64,000 nt of DNA, taken from assembly GCA_034521955.1 (NCBI GenBank), contig JAXHLT010000003.1:806001-870000 (forward strand), given 5' to 3'. The notes beneath the pieces were generated by a model. That model was not told where the DNA came from and searched no databases. It saw nothing but the letters and a program-made list of their open reading frames with translations. How positions within the stretch are numbered: position 1 is the first letter of the stretch; each line of letters starts with the position of its first letter. The stretch comes from M55B127 sp034521955 (GTDB lineage: Bacteria; Bacillota; Halanaerobiia; Halanaerobiales; M55B127). This document shows positions 46,815-55,204 of this stretch, piece by piece. The translations under genes and the position numbers were made by a program.

Positions 46815-47248
46815 GTTTTATTCCCCATTTCAAAATATAAATTATAACCATTCTTCCACAAGTTTTCAGATAAAGTATAAGCCTTCATAGCTTCAGTTTC
46901 ATTATTTGTAATAAAAGCTGCAGTATCTTTTTTAGAGTTTGTAGATAAAAATATTAATTTTTTCTTATTAACAATAAAATTATGAACAGCTTTTGTGCTT
47001 ATCTTTACTGTTATATTATCTCTTTTATTTAAAGATTTAATTATATTTCTGTATTTATTATCATAAGAATGAACTAAAATATTAATTTTGATATTATCAA
47101 GTTCTAAATCATTTAAACAACTTAAGGTTGAAAAACCTAAAACAAATAGTTTTTCACTGCCTTCATCTATCATTTTTTTGATTTCATCTTTTAAAACTTT
47201 TCGATCTAAAATCAACTTGCAATTGCAATTATTATCCATGTTTTTCAT
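46811..47248 (-). CDS. PLD-like/TrmB-type effector domain protein in trk operon
   Basis: A 145-residue protein heading the trk operon. After a Cys/Asn-rich start, KINILVHSYDNKYRNIIKSL, VKISTKAVHNFIVNKKKLIF and AAFITNNETEAMKAYTLSEN-LW resemble the half-phospholipase-D fold found at the C-terminus of TrmB-like regulators, where the last helix ends in FexLW. The HxK of a catalytic HKD motif is not present (HNF), so a sensor rather than an enzyme is likely. No DNA-binding domain is attached. Overlap with trkA (ATGA-type) shows coupling. The assignment is by pattern only. Confidence 0.45.
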   Translation of the reverse strand: MKNMDNNCNCKLILDRKVLKDEIKKMIDEGSEKLFVLGFSTLSCLNDLELDNIKINILVHSYDNKYRNIIKSLNKRDNITVKISTKAVHNFIVNKKKLIFLSTNSKKDTAAFITNNETEAMKAYTLSENLWKNGYNLYFEMGNKT

Positions 47249-47335
47249 CCTCTTTTTATATTTTTAACTAATAAAAAAAATAGAAAACTTTCCTTATTTG
47301 ATTATTATATCATAAAGCCATGTTTATAAAAACAA

Positions 47336-47520
47336 AAACCTCAAAAAGCTTTAATAATAAAATAAAGATCCAGCTCTTTTGAGGGTAAATCATCTCCAAT
47401 TGAGATGCTAATTCAATTCGATTTTCCACCTTGATTTCACCACAGTCAGCCTCAGCGACTGTTAAATACCACAGTAAAATATACAGTATTTTACAACTAT
47501 ATGGGATATTTCCATCATCA
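47336..47520 (-). repeat. Leader-like repeat A upstream of the trk operon
   Basis: A structured, gene-free region between the divergent trk and PBP1a genes. On the minus strand CCTCAAAA-g-AGCT pairs with AGCTTTTTGAGG (loop about 21 nt) and TTTTTGTTTTTAT follows, an intrinsic terminator at 47329-47385. Upstream are the hairpins CATCTC/GAGATG and a perfect GTAAAATA/TATTTTAC stem (47474-47494). A -10 (TATAAT, 47304-47309) after the terminator could restart transcription. It resembles repeat B behind trkH. It may be an attenuator or riboswitch for trk. No Rfam family was recognised with confidence. Confidence 0.5.
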
Positions 47521-47658
47521 TATTGACGTTATGACAGGAATTATTGAAAAAGATGCAAATATAAGCAACTTCAACAAAACTATGCCAGACTAAAAGTTTG
47601 AGGTTTCCAACGGCTATAATCTATGATATAATATGCAATTGAGAGGTGGTTTAATATT

Positions 47659-50097
47659 ATGAATAAAAAGACGGGCCGATATATAATTGTTGCACTAGTT
47701 CTTATAATATCCTTATCAGTAGGCTTAATGGTAGGTGCTATTACATGGATAATAAAAGATACACCTGATATAAGTAATTATAAGGGATCTAGTGAAACAA
47801 CTATTATATATAGTGCCAAAGGAGAAGAACTTACAAAACTATACAGAGAAAATAGAATTTATGTTCCTCTAGATAAGATACCGGCCCATCTTAAAGAAGC
47901 AATAGTTGCGGTAGAGGATAAAAACTTTTATGTACACCATGGTGTTGATTTTTTCGGTATTTTAAGGGCTGTAGTTGCCAATATAAGAGCCGGCTATAGA
48001 GCACAGGGTGCTAGTACCATTACACAACAGTTAGCCCGTAATGCCCTTTTACACCAGGATAAAACATATTACAGAAAAATACAGGAGGCATACTTAGCTT
48101 TACAGTTTGAAAGAATGTATACCAAACCTGAAATATTAGAGATGTATTTAAATGAAATCTTTATGGGACATAGTGCTTATGGAGTTCAAGCAGCCGCAAA
48201 TCAGTACTTTGGGAAAAGTATATCTGAACTTTCCTTAAGTGAAAGTGCCCTAGTTGCCGGACTGCCCCGTGCTCCTAACTATTATTCACCATATAATAAT
48301 ATGAATGAGGCTGTTGAAAGAAGAAACTTTGTATTAGATAAAATGGTTGAACTTGGCTATATTAACCAAGAACAGGCTAATCAAGCGAAAAGTCAGGAAA
48401 TAGTTTTAGATTCAAAAGAAGATAACATAAATGAGGATATTGCTCCATACTATATTCGTTATGTCAGAGATACCTTATTAGATATGTATGGTGCAAACAT
48501 GGTTTACGGTAGTGGACTTAAAGTATATACAACCTTAGATACTGATATGCAAAAGATTGCAAACAGTTCAGTTGAAAATGCCCTAGCGCAAAAGTATATC
48601 CCGACAGTTCAAAGATCTGGTGTAGCTGACCCTAACCAACCACAGTTGGCAGTAATTACATTAGATGTTAAAACCGGTGCAATTAAAGCTATGGTTGGTG
48701 GACGTGGTGATGATCAGTTTAACAGAGCTGTGCAAGCAGTTAGACAACCTGGTTCAGCTTTTAAACCCTTTGTCTATGCAACAGCAGTTAAAAACAATTA
48801 TTCACCTGGTGATGTCTTAAATGATATGCCAACTATAAATCCTAAGAAAAACAGCAGTAATAATAAGGAAATTTGGCCGACAAACTTCGGTAATGAATAC
48901 AGAGGATTTGTTAGTCTTAGAAGCGGATTAGTACATTCTATAAATGTAGCTGCAGTTGAACTTCTTAGAAAAGTAAGTGTAAATGAAACAGTTAAAACAG
49001 CCGAGCAAATGGGTATATCTACCTTTAACTCTGCTGATAATTTACCTGATCACTATTCACTTGCTTTAGGTGGACTGGACCGAGGAGTTAAACCGATTGA
49101 AATGGCAACTGCTTACAGTATTTTTGCCAACAATGGTATTAAAACTGATCCCTACGCAATAACAAAGGTATTAGATAGAAATAATCGCGTTATTTATGAA
49201 GCACATCCTAATAAAGAGATCGTATTAAGCCCTGAAACAAGTTACCTGATGACAGACATGTTAAGATCAGTTATTAGTGAAGGTACAGGTCGAAGAGCTA
49301 ATCTAGACCGACCGGTTGCTGGTAAAACAGGTACAACAAACAACTATACTGATGCCTGGTTTGTAGGTTACACACCTGATTTAGTAACAAGTGTCTGGAT
49401 TGGAGAAGATAACCTACAAAAGATGGTTTATGAAGAAAAAGATAGCAGTGGAAACTATATTCATTCTGAAGGAAATCGACCTAGAACTGTTTCTAGTTCT
49501 GAAGCAGCTCAACTCTGGGGAGAATATATGACAGAAGTAGTCAAAAATAGAGAGGTTGCCTACTTTAGTGAACCTGTTGATATAAGAACAGTTTCTATTG
49601 ATCCAATCACAGGTAAGCTGCCCAATAAATTCACACCAAGAATAGTTGATGAAAAATACAAACCTGAAAATACACCAAGAAGTGCTGAAAATCTACATGG
49701 GCCTGTTGAATCAGTAAGAATAGATAAAAACACTGGTTATCTTGCAACTGATAACTGTCCTGAAGAAAATGTAGTAGAATATAGTTATATCGAAAAAAGC
49801 GGAATCCGTTTAGGACCGACAAACATTAACTTCCGGGAAAGAAATGATGGATCTAAAAGCTCAGAAGATATAACCAGAGGAGTTTATATGATCAGTGAAG
49901 GTGAACCAGTACAGGTGATTGATCCTGAATTCGGTGTCCCTAAAAAAGACAACAATGGTAACATTGTTTATGAAACAAAACCACAAGAATACTGTCCTGA
50001 TCATCCTACAACAAAAGAACCAGAAACTGAGGATGAATCATATGATCCCAAGGATAGTGTGATATTTGATATTTGGGATTTTTTAAATAATGAGTAA
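47659..50097 (+). CDS. Class A penicillin-binding protein (PBP1a type)
   Basis: An 812-residue bifunctional peptidoglycan synthase on the plus strand. It has an N-terminal anchor helix (YIIVALVLIISLSVGLMVGA), then a GT51 transglycosylase with VAVEDKNFYVHHGVDFFG (catalytic Glu), GASTITQQLARN and EMYLNEIFMGHSAYGV. The transpeptidase has RQPGSAFKPFVYATA (SxxK), HSINVAAVE (SxN) and VAGKTGTTNNYTDAWFVGYT (KTG). An acidic, Pro/Thr-rich C-terminal tail follows. The ATG follows GAGAGGTGG. It is monocistronic with a terminator at 50135-50166. Confidence 0.95.
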   Translation: MNKKTGRYIIVALVLIISLSVGLMVGAITWIIKDTPDISNYKGSSETTIIYSAKGEELTKLYRENRIYVPLDKIPAHLKEAIVAVEDKNFYVHHGVDFFGILRAVVANIRAGYRAQGASTITQQLARNALLHQDKTYYRKIQEAYLALQFERMYTKPEILEMYLNEIFMGHSAYGVQAAANQYFGKSISELSLSESALVAGLPRAPNYYSPYNNMNEAVERRNFVLDKMVELGYINQEQANQAKSQEIVLDSKEDNINEDIAPYYIRYVRDTLLDMYGANMVYGSGLKVYTTLDTDMQKIANSSVENALAQKYIPTVQRSGVADPNQPQLAVITLDVKTGAIKAMVGGRGDDQFNRAVQAVRQPGSAFKPFVYATAVKNNYSPGDVLNDMPTINPKKNSSNNKEIWPTNFGNEYRGFVSLRSGLVHSINVAAVELLRKVSVNETVKTAEQMGISTFNSADNLPDHYSLALGGLDRGVKPIEMATAYSIFANNGIKTDPYAITKVLDRNNRVIYEAHPNKEIVLSPETSYLMTDMLRSVISEGTGRRANLDRPVAGKTGTTNNYTDAWFVGYTPDLVTSVWIGEDNLQKMVYEEKDSSGNYIHSEGNRPRTVSSSEAAQLWGEYMTEVVKNREVAYFSEPVDIRTVSIDPITGKLPNKFTPRIVDEKYKPENTPRSAENLHGPVESVRIDKNTGYLATDNCPEENVVEYSYIEKSGIRLGPTNINFRERNDGSKSSEDITRGVYMISEGEPVQVIDPEFGVPKKDNNGNIVYETKPQEYCPDHPTTKEPETEDESYDPKDSVIFDIWDFLNNE

Positions 50098-50134
50098 ATA
50101 CTTAGATTAAAAAAAATAAAATTAAACAAGAAAG

Positions 50135-50166
50135 AAGTCCGGGTATGTTTATATCCGGACTTTTTT
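50135..50166. terminator. Terminator between PBP1a and mutS2
   Basis: AAGTCCGG and CCGGACTT form an 8-bp GC-rich stem with a 10-nt loop, followed by TTTTTT at 50161-50166. It terminates the plus-strand PBP gene. The A-rich left flank allows it also to serve the convergent mutS2. Confidence 0.92.
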
Positions 50167-50198
50167 ATATATATCAAATAATTATTCTTTTAATAATT

Positions 50199-52570
50199 TT
50201 AATTCAATTTTACAATAGTTACTCCCATTCCACCCTCTTTTTGATTTCCATAGCGGAAATCATTTACAAGTTCATGTCCTTCTAGGACTTCCTCAACAGC
50301 TTTTCTTAAGGCTCCTGTACCTTTACCGTGTATAACTTCTACTGTTTTATAGCCTGCAAGACTGGCATCATCTAGGTACTTATCTAATTTAAACTGAGCA
50401 TCATCATATCTCATACCTCTAAGATCTAGACTGTTGGTTGTATTTTGATTCTTTTTAACCTGATATTTTTTTACAAGTTTTTCCTGATGAAGGTCAGGAA
50501 CTTCTACTGGAACTAAATCACTCATATCAGCATTGATTTTCATAACTCCGGCTTCAATTATAGCTTTATCTCCTTCAATATCAATGACTCTTCCTTTTTT
50601 GCCAATATTTCTGATTCTTACAGTCATTCCCTTTTTAATCTCTTGGTCTGGGTGTCATCATCATCTTGGCTTTTATTTTTTATTGAAAGCTTATCTTTAA
50701 ATTCTTTTAGTCCTTTATTTATTTCAGTAGCTTCCCTATCAATCTCAGAACGAGAAGTAGTAGATTTATCTTTTAAGTCTTTAATTACTCTTTTACTTTT
50801 CTTTTCTGCTTCTTTTATTATTCCCTTAGCTTCTTTTTTAGCATTTTGTATTATTTCTTTTTTCTCTTTTTTAAATTCAGCTAATTTTTCTTCATATTCA
50901 TTTTTTAGCTTTTCTGCTTCACGATTGTTAAGTTCAGCATCTCTTCTTAAATTTAAAAACTGTTTTCGTTCATCATTAAGATCGGTTATTATACTTTCAA
51001 CTTCAAGGTCTTTTTTATCAATTAATTTACGTGCTTCACTAACAATATCTTCCGGTAATCCTAATCTTAATGCTATTTCAAAAGCATTACTTCCACCAGG
51101 AATCCCCATAATCAACTTATATGTTGGTTTTAAGGATTCTAAATCAAACTCAACAGATGCATTTTCTACTCCTGGATAAGAATAGGCATAGCTTTTTAAC
51201 TGACTGTAGTGAGTTGTTGCAACTGTTATTGCATTTTTTGATTTTAGTCTTTCTAATATTGCAATTCCTAAGGCTGCACCTTCTCTTGGATCAGTACCAG
51301 CACCTAATTCATCAAGTAATATTAAACTTTTAGAGTCTGCCTCTTCTAAATATCTATTGATATTGTTCATATGAGATGAAAAGGTACTTAAGTTTTGTTC
51401 AATACTTTGTTCATCACCAATATCTGCAAATACTTTATCAAATACTCCGATCAAGCTACCATCTTCTGCTGGAATGTGTAAACCAGATTGAACCATTAGC
51501 ACAAAAAGGCCTACAGTTTTTAAACTTACCGTTTTACCACCTGTGTTTGGACCTGTGATTACTAGGTTTTTAAATCCATCACCAACATTAATAGTGATTG
51601 GAACTGGATCCTCATTTAACAAGGGGTGTCTACCCTCTTTTATTTCTATTATACCTTTATCATTTAGTGAGGGTGCAGTTCCATTAATTTCTCTACTGTA
51701 CTTAGCTTTTGCAAAGATCATATCTAAGATTGTAGTCTGCTGTAAGGAGTTTTTTATCTCTTCAGAAAAACTGGCAACCATATAGGAAAGTTTTTGTAGT
51801 ATTCGTTGAATTTCTCTTTGTTCGGCTTCTTTTACTTCCCTTAATTCATTGTTTAGTTTAAGAACTTCCATCGGTTCCATAAATATGGTCATACCACTTG
51901 CTGATTGGTCATGTACTATACCTTCAAAAGAGTTTCTATACTCCTTTTTTACAGGTACTACATATCTATTATCTCTTCTGGTCACAATAGATTCCTGTAA
52001 CATGTTTTGATACTTACTGCTCTTTGTTATACTGTCTAAACGATCTCTGATCTGATTTTCAATGCTTTCTGACCTCATTCTCAGTGATTTTAACTTTGAG
52101 CTGGCTTCATCTTTGACATAACCAGAATAATCAATACAACGGTTAATCTCTTTTTGTAGATCATCAAAGACATCAATCTTATCTCCAATCTCAAAAATTA
52201 GATTATATTCGCGTTCTATCATCCGTTGGTCAACATCTTTAGTAATATCATTAAAGAAGTTTCTGATGTTTTTAAAACCACCAACCGTTGTTTCTATATC
52301 TATAAGCTCAGATATTGAAAGGACCATTTCTTTATTTGTCTTCTTTAGACTTTTTCTAATATCTCTTATACCACCAAAAGGTGGTCTGCTGTAATCTTCT
52401 AAGATTCTTTTGGCTTGAGATACTTCTTTTAATCTCTCTTCAATATATTTTAAATCTTTAAATGGTTTTATTTCACTAATCAGCTTTTGTCCTAATAAAG
52501 TATCTGCTAAACTTTTAACTTCATTCATTATCTTTTTTATTTCTAATACTTCTAAACTGTGTTTGTTCAA
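50199..52570 (-). pseudogene. mutS2: MutS2 (RqcU) ribosome-rescue/recombination ATPase, split
   Basis: The first part (50624-52570) has the coiled core domain, the Walker A GPNTGGKTVSLKTVGLFVLM, LILLDELGAGTDPREGAALG (Walker B) and ATTHYSQLK, then a long Lys/Glu-rich coiled coil. The second (50199-50627) has the KOW-like VRIRNIGKKGRVIDIEGDK and the Smr nuclease domain (LDLRGMRYDDAQFKLDKYLD, VIHGKGTGALR). Reading one frame back from the second part gives DQEIKKG, which joins smoothly to MTVRIRN, so one missing base near 50650-50660 is likely. The two frames overlap as ATGA, so a genuine split gene cannot be excluded. Confidence 0.85.
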
Positions 52571-52571
52571 T

Positions 52572-54304
52572 CTAATTCACCTCAAATAGTTCTTTTAACT
52601 TTTTTATACTGTATGTGTTTATTATATCTTCTGGCTCAGCCCAGGCTCTTCTTGCAATATGGACTCCATAGTTCATATAGCTTAGTTGATCACTGTGATG
52701 GGAGTCAGTATTAATTGTTAGCTTAACTTTAGCTTTTAAGGCCTGATAAGCCATCTCATCATCTAGATCAAACCTGGATGGTGAAGAGTTGATCTCTAAG
52801 ATCACATCATTTTCTTTGACAACCTCTAATACCTTTTCAAAATCAAAGTCAAAAGGCTGTCTTTGTCCTAACATCCTTCCAGTAGGATGACCCAATACTG
52901 TTACATAAGGATTTTTTGCTGCTTTAATAATTCTATCTGTCATCTCATCTTTTGATAAATTAAAGTTACTGTGTACTGATGCAATTACAATATCAAATCC
53001 CTTTAGAATTTCATCTCTATAGTCTAAGGTACCATCTTTTTTTATATCTACCTCAGTACCTTTTAAGATTAAAAAGTCGGGATGTTTTTTTCTTATCTCT
53101 TCAATCTCTTTCCACTGCTTTTTAACTTCTTTTTCAGAAAGCCCGTTAGCGATATTCAATGACTGTGAATGATCAGTGAATGCTAGAGCCTTATATCCTC
53201 TATCTTTGGCTGCTTTAACCATCTCTTCGATTGTTAGAGAGCCATCACTGTAATTGGAATGGACATGAAAGTCTCCATTTATATCATCAATGGTTACTAA
53301 GTTCGGAAGACTGTCATTTTGAGCAGCTTCAATTTCTCCCTTGTCTTCTCTAATCTCTGGTTCAATATATTTTAAATTCAGTTCTTGATATATTTCGCTT
53401 TCTGAACTTAGGTTTAAGTTTTTTATCACCTTCAAATACACCGTACTCATTTAACTTTAGATCTTTTTCTTTAGCAAGCTGTCTTAGTCTTACATTATGG
53501 TACTTTGAACCTGTAAAGTATAGTAGTGCGGCAGGATATTCATCCTGATTTACTATTCTAAAGTCAACTTGTAGACCATCGGATGTTCTAGCTGAGATCT
53601 TTGTATCACCTTCTAAGATGATATCTTTTATTATATCAAGTTCTCTGATTTGTTCTAACAGAGAATGTTCCTTTTTATCTTGAACAGAAATTAATATATC
53701 AAGATCACCGATTTTAATCTTTTTTCTTCTGGTGCTTCCAGCGGTCTCAATATCTTTTATTTGAGCTGAACTTTTCTTTAACTCTTCAATTATTTTTTGT
53801 GATACATCAAGTGCTTTATCTAAGTTTATATAGCTAGTATATTCTTTATAGTCATTTAGTGCTTCTAACAGATTTTCTTCTGTTTTTGCACCAAAACCTT
53901 TAAGTTCTCTTATCTTTTTATTTTGAAGGGCCTTTTTTAAGTCTTCTAAGTTTTTGATTTCTAACTCTTCTAAAAAAGTTCCGGCTGTTTTAGGACCTAA
54001 ACCCGGTATATTTAAAAGTTCTTCAAAACCGGGAGGTAGTTCTTTTCTTAGTTCCTCTAGAGGTTCACAGAAACCTTTTTTATAAATGTCTTTTATGGTT
54101 TGCTGCAATACCTTCCCCAATTCCCTTGATTTCTTCTAATTTATCTTCTTTTACTAACTTCTCTAATTCAATAGTTCGGTCAGATAGGATTCGAGACGCA
54201 TTATCATAGGCGCGTACTCGATACTTGTTTTCACCAACTATTTTCATTAAGTCAGTATATTCACTTAACATTTCTGATACTTCTTTATTGCTAAAACTGT
54301 GCAT
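52572..54304 (-). pseudogene. polX: DNA polymerase/3'-5' exonuclease PolX, two frameshifts
   Basis: Three pieces form one PolX. 54080-54304 has the N-terminal HhH domain (KNKYRVRAYDNASRIL-like ENKYRVRAYDNASRIL, IKGIGEGIA). 53362-54120 has LLNIPGLGPKTAGTFLEELE, the polymerase-beta palm motif AGSTRRKKIKIGDLDILI and LQVDFRIV. 52572-53450 has the PHP exonuclease domain with GDFHVHSNYSDGSLTIEEMV, LAFTDHSQSL, KGTEVDI, SVHSNF and TDSHHSDQL. Breaks are in an A-run near 54115 and near 53405. Restored length about 575 residues, as usual. It fills gaps in base-excision repair. Confidence 0.9.
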
Positions 54305-54318
54305 TTTTTCACCTCACT

Positions 54319-54348
54319 AAAAAAATGACCATAAAACTAATTATGGCC
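54319..54348 (-). terminator. Terminator between cvpA and polX
   Basis: On the minus strand GGCCATAA pairs with TTATGGTC (one G-U) around a 6-nt loop, followed by seven T. The stem overlaps the cvpA stop codon. It limits read-through from pheST-zapA-cvpA into polX-mutS2. Confidence 0.75.
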
Positions 54349-54837
54349 ACTTAATAGTCGTTCTAGATTTTCTTTTACTAACGGTGTAAAGCTTAAAAAT
54401 TTATCCGCAAAAAATGACTGTTCTAAAGTTTCAGTTAAGGATTGGTATGGAATCTCTGATAAGATAAGTATTAAAAAGTATACTAATACTGCTCCTTTTA
54501 GAAGGCCAAATAGGGCACCTCCTACCTGATTAACAGGTTTAATAAAGGCATTATCAGTCATTTTTTCAAATACATTACTTAAAATCTGGATAATTATATT
54601 TACTGCAATAAATATGATTGCAAAACTAATTAACTGGAGAAATGTCTCAGATACATTTAAATAGGGTCTTATAAACTCCTGGAACTCTACATACCTGGTT
54701 ATAGCAAGGTACAGTGATACCAGGATTCCGACTATCGTTGCAGTTTGTTTTACAAAACCTTTTTTATATCCTTCAAAGATGAAGTAGAGAAGTATTATAC
54801 TTATTATAATGTCGATGATGGTAATTGACCCTTCCAA
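54337..54837 (-). CDS. CvpA family membrane protein
   Basis: A 166-residue protein with four hydrophobic helices (IIDIIISIILLYFIFEGYKK, ATIVGILVSLYLAI, FLQLISFAIIFIAVNIII, VGGALFGLLKGAVLVYFLIL). The NQVGGALFGLLKG turn is the CvpA signature. CvpA proteins are linked to colicin V production and envelope integrity in other species. It lies downstream of zapA and before mutS2-polX, as in Bacillus (yshB). Confidence 0.85.
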   Translation of the reverse strand: MEGSITIIDIIISIILLYFIFEGYKKGFVKQTATIVGILVSLYLAITRYVEFQEFIRPYLNVSETFLQLISFAIIFIAVNIIIQILSNVFEKMTDNAFIKPVNQVGGALFGLLKGAVLVYFLILILSEIPYQSLTETLEQSFFADKFLSFTPLVKENLERLLSGHN

Positions 54838-54866
54838 TTATCAATCTACCTCCTCCAGTAGATTAT

Positions 54867-55184
54867 TTAACTCGCGGTTATCTTTTTTAAAGTATTATTA
54901 TCCTTAATTAATTTATTTCTTACTTCTTTTAATTCCTTGGTTTCTTTTTTTAACTTTTCAAGTTCATTTTTTGTTTTAAAGTATTCATCTGCAATATTTA
55001 TCATAGTTAGTCCAAGTAAACTTCTGCGTGGTAAACGAGGATAGGTTTCCTGGATTTCTAGGCCTACTTCATTAATATAGTCGGCCAGTTCTTTAACATA
55101 ATCCTCAGATACCTCTCCTTTAACAACCAACTCTTCTTCTAATATTCTTACTGTAAATTTATTAACCTCTTTATATTTTTCCAT
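54867..55184 (-). CDS. zapA: Cell division protein ZapA
   Basis: A 105-residue ZapA. The N-terminal domain has FTVRILEEELVVKGEVSEDY and KELADYINEVGLEIQE, then PRLPRRSLLGLTMINIADEY, followed by a C-terminal coiled coil (KNELEKLKKETKELKEVRNK). It bundles FtsZ filaments at the division site. The order pheT-zapA-cvpA-polX-mutS2 is conserved in Firmicutes. Confidence 0.92.
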   Translation of the reverse strand: MEKYKEVNKFTVRILEEELVVKGEVSEDYVKELADYINEVGLEIQETYPRLPRRSLLGLTMINIADEYFKTKNELEKLKKETKELKEVRNKLIKDNNTLKKITAS

Positions 55185-55204
55185 AAATACACAGCTCCTG
55201 TTTG

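Noticed and set aside
47336..47520. c-di-AMP (ydaO) riboswitch for PBP1a on the plus strand
   Set aside because: GAGGGTAAATC followed by a CATCTC hairpin resembles part of the motif, but the conserved 5' and 3' blocks are not convincing. No terminator or sequestering structure is seen before the PBP gene, whereas terminator-like ends are on the minus strand.
50643..51785. Plus-strand frames opposite mutS2, and similar frames opposite other genes
   Set aside because: They are antisense shadows of a well-conserved gene, Ser/Leu/Phe-rich, with no ribosome-binding sites.
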